Shown: positions 18,327-26,717 of the stretch, piece by piece
How the letters are laid out: every line of letters starts with the position of its first letter
Position numbering within the stretch: position 1 is the stretch's first letter
Assembly: GCF_001485415.1 (NCBI RefSeq)
Contig: NZ_BCMQ01000010.1
Span: 1-64,000 of the forward strand
DNA length: 64,000 nucleotides
Origin: Myroides odoratimimus
GTDB lineage: Bacteria; Bacteroidota; Bacteroidia; Flavobacteriales; Flavobacteriaceae
Direction: 5' to 3'
The notes under the pieces: generated by a model
The model's database searches: none
What the model saw: the letters and a program-made list of their open reading frames with translations, nothing else
Told to the model about the DNA's origin: nothing
Program-made: the position numbers and the translations under genes

Positions 18327-19295
18327 TTACGCTACCAAACTTCTATAACCTGATGGTGTCTGACCAACGAAATATTTAAAATATTTATTAAAAGTTGACT
18401 TACTACTGAATCCGCACTCATCTACTATTGCTTCAATAGTCAAGTTCTGTTTCTTTTCTATTAAAAATTTCGCATGGTTTATTCTATACTTTGCTAACAA
18501 CTGATAGAAACTAGTATTCATATCGTGATTGATAACTTCTGACAAGTGATGTTTACTCATCTCAACTTCTTTAGCCAAATGATCTAAAGAGAAATTAGTA
18601 TCCAAATACTCTTCTGAGTTTTCAAAGTATTGAATAATGCTCTCTACTTGACCACTCATTTCTTTCTCTAATGCATCAGTAACAACAACATTCAACACTG
18701 GAGCATCTATAATCTTATTTGTTACCTCCTTAATTTCATTTTCAACAGTTTCTTCTGAACGACTAACAATCAAAGTAAGTGTCGAAAACAAAATAGCAAA
18801 GAAATCTATTCCACCAAATAAGAAAGAACTTGTTACTCCATAGCTCTTATCAAATAAATCCATTAGGAAATAGAAAAAACAAATTACAGTACCAGCAACA
18901 GCATAAAAACTAAAAAAGCTAATAAAGTTAAATGCCTTATAACTTAAGTTCTTTGCGTGTACTGAGTTTATATTTTTACAAATAGCAAATAGATATCCTA
19001 CCAAAAAAAGTAGGTTAACAATCTCATATAGCATTGTCATTTCACTAAAAGCTAATAATAGTACTCCTAAAGTACCTACAAAATGTAATTGTAATTTATT
19101 AAAGATATTGACCTCTGTACGGTCATATTTTATCATAACGTATATGATAGGTAGGATGAAGTATCCAAACGTAATATTAATATTGATTAGCGATAATAAA
19201 AACTGCAAAGCCACTAATACAATAGTTAGCTGCACTATCGTTTCGAAGATAGCTTTATCACTTTTTGCGTTATAAGGATTACTCAAAAATCTCAT
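18327..19295 (-). CDS. Membrane-anchored AraC-family transcription regulator
   Basis: A 322-aa paralogue of the downstream regulator and first gene of the pair. About residues 20-185 hold five or six hydrophobic segments (LTIVLVALQFLLSLI, FGYFILPIIYVMI, LLFLVGYLFAIC, FFSFYAVAGTVICFFYFL and others). The C-terminal AraC domain spans about 215-320, with NFSLDHLAKEVEMSKHHLSE and then IVDECGFSSKSTFNKYFKYF and VGQTPSGYR. The N-terminal part resembles the 7TM-like sensor region of bacterial AraC proteins without a cupin pocket. The chosen start (MRFLSNPYN) is the first ATG. A perfect 10-bp inverted repeat lies 60 bp upstream and may be an operator. Confidence 0.88.
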   Translation of the reverse strand: MRFLSNPYNAKSDKAIFETIVQLTIVLVALQFLLSLININITFGYFILPIIYVMIKYDRTEVNIFNKLQLHFVGTLGVLLLAFSEMTMLYEIVNLLFLVGYLFAICKNINSVHAKNLSYKAFNFISFFSFYAVAGTVICFFYFLMDLFDKSYGVTSSFLFGGIDFFAILFSTLTLIVSRSEETVENEIKEVTNKIIDAPVLNVVVTDALEKEMSGQVESIIQYFENSEEYLDTNFSLDHLAKEVEMSKHHLSEVINHDMNTSFYQLLAKYRINHAKFLIEKKQNLTIEAIVDECGFSSKSTFNKYFKYFVGQTPSGYRSLVA

Positions 19296-19354
19296 GCGTT
19301 AGATGGTGTTAATGCAATGCTTTGGAAGCTGCCCTCAACGCACAAGATCATACG

Positions 19355-19377
19355 CCACATATTGATACAATATGTGG
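19355..19377. promoter_or_regulatory. Perfect inverted repeat upstream of the regulator pair
   Basis: CCACATATTG and CAATATGTGG form a perfect 10-bp dyad around ATA, 60 bp upstream of the 322-aa regulator start. There is no U-run on either side, so a terminator is unlikely. An operator for a dimeric DNA-binding protein, or an mRNA 5' hairpin, fits better. Confidence 0.5.
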
Positions 19378-20044
19378 TACATGCCTAGATAAGTGGGGAC
19401 TTAAATATAAATATTCGCATATTCATATTTTTCTCTAAAGCAGTGCAAATTTATTACTTATTTCTTACTTAAAAACATTTTTTAACAATGCAAGATCAGT
19501 TTTGTGAAAATCATATATATAAACTTAAAATGACGAACAAAAAACAACCATTACACAATAAATTATTAAACTTTATTCACCATTCATGTTTAAGTAAAGA
19601 AAATAATAAACCAAATTACCCTTATTTTGTAAATATTACTAAAAATATTATCGCAAAATCCGATTATTAGGTAATTCAAGCTCCTATTTTTGTTACATGA
19701 TATATATCATACTTTATTTTTTAGATATATTATATACCTTATAAGTATACTTTACACAAAAATGAATGGTTAACTTCTGTAAATAAGACAACAAGACATC
19801 TAAAAAGTCACATATTTAAAAACATGAAACAAGAATATTTCGCATACAGTCACACAGCACAATACACACAAACATAAACAACTATCATTAATCAATATTT
19901 TTTAACCTAAAAAACAAACTTACAATCATAAAAACAACCAAAAGAAAGTAAAAAACACAATAGTCATAAAAAACATATTCTTTTTAAAATACTTCATTTA
20001 TGCTTCCTTTTAACCTATTTCTTCACATTTAATGAAACAAAAAA

Positions 20045-20081
20045 ACAGCCATATATAGCTATATTAACTATACATGACTGT
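20045..20081 (-). terminator. Intrinsic terminator of the TPR gene
   Basis: A 14-bp stem (ACAGCCATATATAG / CTATACATGACTGT) closes with two G-U pairs only in minus-strand RNA. Seven U residues follow. It lies 75 bp past the TPR gene stop. Confidence 0.8.
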
Positions 20082-20155
20082 TCATGTTTCATTTTATTAG
20101 AACATCGTACTGATACGTCGTTTTAACTTATTTAGTACCTTACTAGGTACCTTTC

Positions 20156-22537
20156 TTAGTTTACTGTTTTAATTTTTTCCACCCAAGTATTCCATAATTG
20201 TTGAGCGACCTTGTCTAAATCAGGGTGTTTCCCTCCACCATAGACTTCATAATCATTAGAAGTCTCTTCATCATCTTCATAGAAGTAATAATAAGTATAA
20301 ACTTCTTTTGCCCAAATCTTTTTTGAGATTAACCCTAATAGCTTCCTTACTTTCTCTTCGCGTTCATCTATATTAAAACGAATAGTATAATTTCCTTCTT
20401 TAAAATAAAAATCTAATGATGTATCATAAATAACCTCTTTAGTATTTTCTCTTAAATTCCTAGGGCATACTTTTAAATGATATTCTTCACTTACCCAATA
20501 TTCAGCAGGTGTCTCTTGTCCCTGTTGTACATAATCAACGATATCAGTCAAATACTTAATATTCGCTGTATGGTCCATTAAAGAATAATTCTGTGTAACA
20601 TTAACCTCTACTTGTGCCAAATGCCATAATCGATTAACAGCTTCACGTTCCTCACTAGGTAACTTGTATTCTTGAGGAATTTCATCTACTGTACTCTGAT
20701 AGCGCCCATGTCCATCAAAAGCATCGACTATCATATCAAAATACTTACTTGCATTATTTCTATCATTTAACCCATGATAAGACCAAGCTAAACTAAACCA
20801 ATAATTAAACTTCGCTACCTCATCTACTAAATCAAAATACATAGGGTTACTGAAGAACTCTTCTGTTAATTCAATAGTTTTATAAAAATCGTGCTTCTTA
20901 TATCTCACATAAGTAAAGAAGTCTGCTGCCATATAGATCATCTCTGATACAATGTCCTCATCCTCTATTTCTTTTTGTTCAAATCGCTCTTTTAAGCTGT
21001 AATAAAATAACTCTGCCTCCTCATATTGATCAGCATTAATATAATTCTTTAAAATACGTCCTTGAACAGACATCCACTCACTGCTAAACTCATCGTGATA
21101 CGTTAATAGTTCTTGAGAGAAATACTCAACTTCTCTAAACTCTTCTAATGTTTCTGCTAAAAACAAACCATTGTCTAAGTTCTCTATAAATGGAGACAAC
21201 TCATACCCTTTGCGATGAAGGGTTAAGGCATATCTACAGTCATCAGTCTCATAAGTATCTTCCTTTAATTTAGATACATTTCTGATCGCTATTCCCAGGT
21301 TATTACACAGCATCGCATAGCCATGACTATTATTATTCACCTTTGGGCCTTCTCCTCTATCAAAATAAGCATCAAGTTGAGGGATGACTAATCCTCCTAT
21401 TTCTTTTGCCTGTTCATAGTACTTTAATGCCCTTTCATTATCTTCTCCTTTTAGTTCTCCAGCTTTTTCTAGAAAACGAGTCATCAAGTTGTACCCATAA
21501 AAACTATCACATCGAATAGGATAATCCTCTATTGACACACCAAATTTCTCTGCTAATTCATAATAAGTAAAAAATAGAGAACTAGTCACTTCCTTTACCA
21601 CTGAATAATACTTACCTAAAGTTTCGAAAGCCTTCTTTGAATTTTTTTCTACTACGAGATAGTAACGTATTTTCATACGAAGTACTATTTCATTCTCAGG
21701 GTTAGTTTTTAACTCTTCCTCTATTATATCAGCGAACCTCATTCCATATTCACGTGTATTCTTCGCTCCGAATTCTTCAGGATAATCAATACCGATATGA
21801 TATAATAAAGAGATTAAATTCCAATACCCCTCTAATTTACCTGCTTTATACAGTTCTTCTATTTCTTTTCCAAAATTGACACTATACTCATTTCCATGAA
21901 AGATATAGAAAGAGTTTAATAGTTCATAAGCCTCATTATACTCCCCTCTTTCTAAAAATAATCGTCCTCCTTGATAAGTAGCATAATAGTGATCTGGGAA
22001 GTGATCATAAGCTAACTTATAAAAAGATACTGCTGTACTATAATCTTCTAACTCACGATATAGATAAGCTATCATATAATAAGTCTCTCCGAACTCTTTA
22101 TCTTGCAGACTATAATCGTCTTTTACTAATGATATTTCGATTAACTTATCATGTAGTACTTCAATTGATTTCTCTTTAAGTTCTAATTTAGTCTCATAGA
22201 TCCAAGACAACCAATCAAAAGCACTAAACACAGCTTTTTTATCAGTAGGTAGTCGCTCAATAATCTCTTGCGCTGTAGACATCATCACAGACACATCGTC
22301 GTAATAGGGGCCATTATAGATGCGTATCTTCCAGAAAAGAGCTTCTTTATTTAAAGCATCTTCCCTTAAGATTTCTTCTATAATAGACAATATTTGTTCG
22401 GATACCTCCTGATTCTTATGGTATAATTCTATTTTTTGCTCTTCATTGGCATTAGACAAATCATCTCCCATCACCAACTGATCATATAATTCTTTTATTT
22501 CGTCTAATCGTTTATCTTTTTGCTCCATAAAGCACAT
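20156..22537 (-). CDS. Cytoplasmic TPR-like repeat protein of unknown function
   Basis: A 793-aa, strongly acidic protein without a signal peptide. The body is helical and TPR-like, for example ETYYMIAYLYRELEDYSTAV with SFYKLAYDHFPDHYYAT at about 150-185, NNLGIAIRNVSKL near 415, and FSLAWSYHGLNDRNNASKYF near 600. The last 110 residues are a different, mixed fold rich in Tyr (KEVYTYYYFYEDDEE) ending in a helix. A second ATG nine bases in (MEQKDK, at 22528) is an equally good start. It stands alone between two terminators. I recognise no family. A scaffold role is all the repeat type suggests. Confidence 0.8.
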   Translation of the reverse strand: MCFMEQKDKRLDEIKELYDQLVMGDDLSNANEEQKIELYHKNQEVSEQILSIIEEILREDALNKEALFWKIRIYNGPYYDDVSVMMSTAQEIIERLPTDKKAVFSAFDWLSWIYETKLELKEKSIEVLHDKLIEISLVKDDYSLQDKEFGETYYMIAYLYRELEDYSTAVSFYKLAYDHFPDHYYATYQGGRLFLERGEYNEAYELLNSFYIFHGNEYSVNFGKEIEELYKAGKLEGYWNLISLLYHIGIDYPEEFGAKNTREYGMRFADIIEEELKTNPENEIVLRMKIRYYLVVEKNSKKAFETLGKYYSVVKEVTSSLFFTYYELAEKFGVSIEDYPIRCDSFYGYNLMTRFLEKAGELKGEDNERALKYYEQAKEIGGLVIPQLDAYFDRGEGPKVNNNSHGYAMLCNNLGIAIRNVSKLKEDTYETDDCRYALTLHRKGYELSPFIENLDNGLFLAETLEEFREVEYFSQELLTYHDEFSSEWMSVQGRILKNYINADQYEEAELFYYSLKERFEQKEIEDEDIVSEMIYMAADFFTYVRYKKHDFYKTIELTEEFFSNPMYFDLVDEVAKFNYWFSLAWSYHGLNDRNNASKYFDMIVDAFDGHGRYQSTVDEIPQEYKLPSEEREAVNRLWHLAQVEVNVTQNYSLMDHTANIKYLTDIVDYVQQGQETPAEYWVSEEYHLKVCPRNLRENTKEVIYDTSLDFYFKEGNYTIRFNIDEREEKVRKLLGLISKKIWAKEVYTYYYFYEDDEETSNDYEVYGGGKHPDLDKVAQQLWNTWVEKIKTVN

Positions 22538-22628
22538 CTTTCCTTTTTTGTATAAATAAACGATAAAGATAATACTTTAACCTATTCCCTAAAAAGACGC
22601 CTAAACATTTTACCCTAAACCCTAAACA

Positions 22629-22658
22629 AAAAAAGACGAACTATCGTTCGTCTTTTTT
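22629..22658 (-). terminator. Intrinsic terminator overlapping the plsC-like stop codon
   Basis: AAAAAAGACGAAC and GTTCGTCTTTTTT form a perfect 13-bp stem around TATC. The gene's stop codon sits within the hairpin, so the last codons (KKDER) are part of the terminator. Confidence 0.88.
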
Positions 22659-23468
22659 ATAATATCTATAAGTTCTTTTTTCATTTAATGCCTTCTCCTC
22701 TTCTATAAATTCTTCTGGAATCACTTTCAAGAAAGAAGGGTGTTGCTCTATCGCCATCTCTACTTTTTCTACGATTTGCTCTATAGTATCATTCTCGTAG
22801 TCGATATCTAAAGGCTCTTTAATCACCATAGATTGAAGAATTCCTTTTTTCTTAAGGTGTAATCCTTTTTTATCAAAAGATCTTCTAAATCCATCGATAA
22901 CAATAGGCACTACGATAGGCTTATAATTCTTAATAATATGAGCCGTTCCTTTTCTAATAGGTTTAAAAGACTTAGTAGTCCCTTGCGGGAAAGTGATTAC
23001 CCATCCATCATCTAGAGCTACTTTAATATTCTCTACCTGATCTTGATTCACCTCTCTTTTCTCTTCTAACTCTTTTCCCTGGCTTCTCCACGTTCTATCT
23101 ACTGTTACAGCCCCTACATAAGCTAATATACGCGGTAGCCATCCGGCCTTCATTGTTTCAGATGCAGCTACATAATACAGATTCAACTTTGGCTTCCAGA
23201 TATAAAATATATTCTTGATAGAATCTTCACGTCCTTTAAGACTTGCATTAAATACATGGTACATTGCTACCACATCAGCAAAGTAAGTTTGGTGATTTGA
23301 AATAAATAATACATGCCTATCTGGCAATTGCCTAAGCACTTCAGAGCCTTCTATTTGTAAGCTATTAAAGCCACGGAAACGCTGATGCGTTGCAAATCCA
23401 AAAACTCTAATTATCCACTTCTTTAAAAATAAAATATGACCAAATGGATTTCTTTTAAACAATCCCAT
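22641..23468 (-). CDS. PlsC-type lysophospholipid acyltransferase
   Basis: A 275-aa acyltransferase of the 1-acyl-sn-glycerol-3-phosphate acyltransferase family, which moves an acyl chain onto lysophospholipid at the inner membrane. Motif I is SNHQTYFADV (His59, Asp65), motif III is FPQGTTKSFKPIRKG, and motif IV is IVVPIVIDGF. The usual spacing is NHX4D; here one more residue separates His and Asp. FPQGT replaces the common FPEGT. Both could shift substrate choice, so the exact acceptor is uncertain. Single gene with its own terminator; the upstream NUDIX gene is 160 bp away. Confidence 0.85.
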   Translation of the reverse strand: MGLFKRNPFGHILFLKKWIIRVFGFATHQRFRGFNSLQIEGSEVLRQLPDRHVLFISNHQTYFADVVAMYHVFNASLKGREDSIKNIFYIWKPKLNLYYVAASETMKAGWLPRILAYVGAVTVDRTWRSQGKELEEKREVNQDQVENIKVALDDGWVITFPQGTTKSFKPIRKGTAHIIKNYKPIVVPIVIDGFRRSFDKKGLHLKKKGILQSMVIKEPLDIDYENDTIEQIVEKVEMAIEQHPSFLKVIPEEFIEEEKALNEKRTYRYYKKDER

Positions 23469-23628
23469 AATTCACACACATTGGTTCGAACTACAAAATT
23501 ACAACTTTTACTCCTCTACTTTGTTAATTAAATGAAATAAGTCATACTTCTAAATACTAAATAGTATTAAATAAACACTAATATACTGAATAACAGAACA
23601 GATAAAGAATCAATATTTTTTTTATAAC

Positions 23629-24282
23629 CTACTTATATATCTGCTTAATTGTCTCCTTTAACTCACTTAACATCATCGCCGTAGCTCCCCAAATCGTAAA
23701 ATCTTTGTATACATACGCTGGCACATCTATAAACTTAGCATAACTAGTTTGTAGCCCTACCTCTTTGACAATGCTGTCGTCTAACAGAGTCTTGAGTGGC
23801 ATCTCTATCACACTAGCTACCTCATCTACACTTAATGTCATTTTAGGCGTATGGTCTATCACTCCTAAATAAGGTTGTACGATAAAATTACTAGGAGGTA
23901 TATACACCCTCGTAAACGCTTTTAGCACTTGTATTTTACTAGGAGACACTCCTATTTCTTCATCCGTTTCTCTTAGCGCTGTCCTCTCTAATGACAAGTC
24001 TTCTTCCTCATACTTCCCTCCTGGGAATCCTATTTGTCCTGAATGCACTCCACCACAGCTAGCTCTTTCGATTAATAAGATAGAAGTATCCTCTCCTTTA
24101 GGGTATAAAAGCATCATCACAGCAGAATATCTCGGATCCTTCTTAATGAAATCATCTACAGCTAAGTAAGGGCGCCTTTCTTCAGGCACCATCAGTTGCT
24201 GTGCTTCTACTCCTAGTAGATTAACACTTTTAATTTCAGGTATTCTATGTAAAAGAGAATCAAAAGTCATATTTTTGTACAC
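23629..24282 (-). CDS. NUDIX hydrolase, CoA pyrophosphatase-like
   Basis: A 217-aa NUDIX enzyme. The Nudix box runs from GGKYEEEDLSLERTALRETD to EEIGV (G-x5-E-x7-REuxEExGu pattern). Just before it is SGQIGFPGGK, with ILLIERASCGGVHSGQ, which fits the CoA-pyrophosphatase signature (LLTxRS...HxGQ.aFPGG) of NudL-type enzymes that split CoA into 4'-phosphopantetheine and 3',5'-ADP. No signal peptide, so cytoplasmic. Divergent from the DUF4268 gene, with starts 40 bp apart. Confidence 0.87.
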   Translation of the reverse strand: MYKNMTFDSLLHRIPEIKSVNLLGVEAQQLMVPEERRPYLAVDDFIKKDPRYSAVMMLLYPKGEDTSILLIERASCGGVHSGQIGFPGGKYEEEDLSLERTALRETDEEIGVSPSKIQVLKAFTRVYIPPSNFIVQPYLGVIDHTPKMTLSVDEVASVIEMPLKTLLDDSIVKEVGLQTSYAKFIDVPAYVYKDFTIWGATAMMLSELKETIKQIYK

Positions 24283-24321
24283 GTATAAATTACAACTACT
24301 AAAATTACAATTTTATTATCT

Positions 24322-24765
24322 ATGTTTAGCAAAGAAGAAGCACAACGAATAAAAAAAGAATTCTGGATAACTTTTGCAGATGAATATCCTCGCAAATGGT
24401 TATTACACAATACTAAGATTAAAGATTTCTCTTTTAAATTCTACGCTGATAACAAAAAAGCACAAGTTTTATTAGACATAGAACACAAAGACGAAGAAAA
24501 AAGAAAAATCTATTTCGAAAAGATTGAATCTCTAAAAACAATCTTACTTGAAGAATATCTTCCTGAAGCTATTTTTGAAAGAAACTTCTACCTAGAAAAC
24601 GGTAAATTAATCAGCCGTATTTGGATAGAACAACCTAATGTTTGTATCAATAACAGAAAAACCTGGAATGAGATCTATGATTTCTTTAATGATAAAATGA
24701 ACCTTTTTGAATTATTTTTCTACGAACACGAAGATTATATAAGAGATTTAGAAATAAACACGTAA
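24322..24765 (+). CDS. DUF4268 domain protein
   Basis: A 147-aa cytoplasmic protein matching the DUF4268 pattern from memory: FSKEEAQRIKKEFWITFADE, then FKFYADNKKAQVLLDIEHKD, and an end rich in Phe and acidic residues (FELFFYEHEDYIRDLE). The family is common in Flavobacteriaceae and has no known function. It lies 34 bp before the outer-membrane protein gene on the same strand, so they may be co-transcribed. Confidence 0.75.
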   Translation: MFSKEEAQRIKKEFWITFADEYPRKWLLHNTKIKDFSFKFYADNKKAQVLLDIEHKDEEKRKIYFEKIESLKTILLEEYLPEAIFERNFYLENGKLISRIWIEQPNVCINNRKTWNEIYDFFNDKMNLFELFFYEHEDYIRDLEINT

Positions 24766-24799
24766 TTTTAGCGTTATACATCTAAGTTTCTAAACAAGA

Positions 24800-26677
24800 A
24801 TGCGTTATCTAAGCTTTTTTATTATCTTATTTACACTATGCTTTACAGCTAGTAATGCACAAGAAAATCAACCTTATCAGAAAGATTCTTTGTCTTATGT
24901 TAAGGTGCATTACTCTGAACATGAAGCACCTAAGTTAATAGAGAGAGACACCACTCGAATTTTTAAAAACTTCGAACAAAAAAGTAAAAAAACAAAAGTA
25001 GGACGTTTTTTCAACAAACTTGTTTATAAGAATAACAAGAAGCTTATAGCGAATGCTCCCGATATAAAAACAAACCAACACCTAGAATTAGGCGAAGGAA
25101 AAGTTATACGCAATATCTATATCAAGACATTAGACCCTTTTGGGTTTTCTGATACGGACTCTCTAAAGACACCTAAAAACAAAGTAGAGGAAATAGGAAA
25201 TAAGCTCCACTTCAAAACAAAAAGCTTTACCATCAAGAACTTTCTAATCTTCAAAGAAGGAGAGCGTTTCGACTCTTTAAAGATTAAAGAAAGTGAGCGT
25301 CTTTTGCGTACCCAGAGCTTTGTGAGAAAAGTAACAATGTATCCTATTCCTACATCACATCCAGATTCTGTAGATGTCCTCATAAGGGAGTTAGACTCTT
25401 GGAGTATATACCCAACCGGCTCTATCTCTACTTCATCTTATAGGATAAAACTACGTGACAGAAACTTTGCTGGTCTAGGACATGACGTGATTCTTCAGTA
25501 TACGAATAGATACAAAGAAAAAAAACAAGGGGTATACTTCGATTATACGGTTAACAATATTCAGAATACCTTCATAAGAGCTAATCTATTATATAATAAA
25601 CAAGTTTGGGGAGACTATGTAAAAGGTATTGTAGTAGACAGACCTTTTTACTCTCCTTATGCTAAATGGGCAGGAGGCGTGACCTTATCTCAGCATTTTA
25701 GAAGAGATTCTCTACCTGATATTAATAATAATTACAGTTACGAATCACGCAAGTATAATACAGTAGATACGTGGGCAGGATATTCTATTCCTTTGTTTAA
25801 AAGCTATAAGGACAAACCTGTTATTACCAATCTTAGAACCTCATTGCGATATATAAAACAAAATTACACAGAGAGCCCACAAGAGCAATATGATCCATAT
25901 GGATTCTATAGAGACCAGAGTACCTATTTAGCTTCTGTTAGTTTAAGTTCCATCAACTACGTCCAAGATCAATACATTTTTAACTATAATATTATTGAGG
26001 ACGTCCAAGTCGGTAAAGTATTCGCACTGACTGGAGGTATGAGAGATCAGTATGGCAAGCGAAGAGCCTACTATGGAGCTAAACTAGCAATGGGAGGATA
26101 TACTAGACTTGGCTATTTCTCCGGCAATGTCGAATGGGGAAGTTACTTCTATGGCAGTGATTCAGAACAAGGGGCTTTACGATTAGAAGGAACCTATTTC
26201 ACTAAGCTATTTATTATGGGTAACTGGCGTTTTAGACACTTCTTTACTCCTCAATTTATCTATGGATATAATCGTTATGATCACATCGGAGATGAACTTA
26301 GATTAGATAATGTAATCCAAGGAATACGTGCCCAGAAAGTAACAGGATCAAAACGTCTAGCCTTCGCTTACCAATGGCAGTCTTACGCACCTTATGAGTG
26401 GAAAGGATTCCGTTTTAACCCTTATTTCAGTTTCGAAGGTGCCTTTATTACGAATAAGAGCGAAAACTTATTTGATTCTAAATTCTATTCGAGATTCAGC
26501 ATCGGACTTGTTGCTTATAATGATTATCTAGTTTTTAGTAAAGTAGCACTCTCTCTTGTTTTCTACCCTACTATGCCTGACACAGGGTCTAGTGTCATCA
26601 GAGCTAACTCTAGACAGTACAATATGAATCTACCAGACTTTAACTACGATAGGCCTCGTACCGTATCGTATTATTAA
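24800..26677 (+). CDS. Outer-membrane beta-barrel protein with POTRA-like region (Omp85-like)
   Basis: A 625-aa protein with a signal peptide (residues 1-20, ending ASNAQ). About 90-200 look like POTRA modules: GKVIRNIYIKTLDPFGF, FLIFKEGERFDSLKIKESER, LLRTQSFVRKVTMYPI and SVDVLIRELDSWSIYPT. The remainder is a barrel with alternating aromatic strands, including FAGLGHDVILQYTNR, a loop-like IYGYNRYDHIGDEL, and an SIGLVAYNDYLVFSKVALS strand near the end. This layout fits the BamA/TamA superfamily. It lacks the multiple POTRAs and length of BamA itself, so it is probably a dedicated Omp85-like protein. Its substrate is unknown. Confidence 0.8.
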   Translation: MRYLSFFIILFTLCFTASNAQENQPYQKDSLSYVKVHYSEHEAPKLIERDTTRIFKNFEQKSKKTKVGRFFNKLVYKNNKKLIANAPDIKTNQHLELGEGKVIRNIYIKTLDPFGFSDTDSLKTPKNKVEEIGNKLHFKTKSFTIKNFLIFKEGERFDSLKIKESERLLRTQSFVRKVTMYPIPTSHPDSVDVLIRELDSWSIYPTGSISTSSYRIKLRDRNFAGLGHDVILQYTNRYKEKKQGVYFDYTVNNIQNTFIRANLLYNKQVWGDYVKGIVVDRPFYSPYAKWAGGVTLSQHFRRDSLPDINNNYSYESRKYNTVDTWAGYSIPLFKSYKDKPVITNLRTSLRYIKQNYTESPQEQYDPYGFYRDQSTYLASVSLSSINYVQDQYIFNYNIIEDVQVGKVFALTGGMRDQYGKRRAYYGAKLAMGGYTRLGYFSGNVEWGSYFYGSDSEQGALRLEGTYFTKLFIMGNWRFRHFFTPQFIYGYNRYDHIGDELRLDNVIQGIRAQKVTGSKRLAFAYQWQSYAPYEWKGFRFNPYFSFEGAFITNKSENLFDSKFYSRFSIGLVAYNDYLVFSKVALSLVFYPTMPDTGSSVIRANSRQYNMNLPDFNYDRPRTVSYY

Positions 26678-26681
26678 TAAA

Positions 26682-26714
26682 AATCCCCAAAGCAGTTAGT
26701 CTACTTTGGGGATT
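26682..26714. terminator. Bidirectional terminator between convergent genes
   Basis: AATCCCCAAAG and CTTTGGGGATT form an 11-bp stem. It lies 4 bp past the Omp85-like stop and 3 bp past the stop of the GlmU-like gene on the other strand, with T-rich flanks on both sides. Confidence 0.9.
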
Positions 26715-26717
26715 ATT

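Larger units (their letters stand above)
19296..20155. other. Gene-free AT-rich stretch
   Basis: This 860-bp stretch holds the upstream region of the regulator pair (inverted repeat at 19355-19377) and the terminator of the TPR gene at 20045-20081. The longest frame inside (19488-19670) is rich in Asn and Lys, lacks any homology I recognise and is probably chance. The rest is very AT-rich with no structure I can support. Confidence 0.5.

Noticed and set aside
19488..19670. 60-codon plus-strand frame in the gene-free stretch
   Set aside because: Asn/Lys-rich AT sequence, no promoter or terminator that fits, no recognised family.
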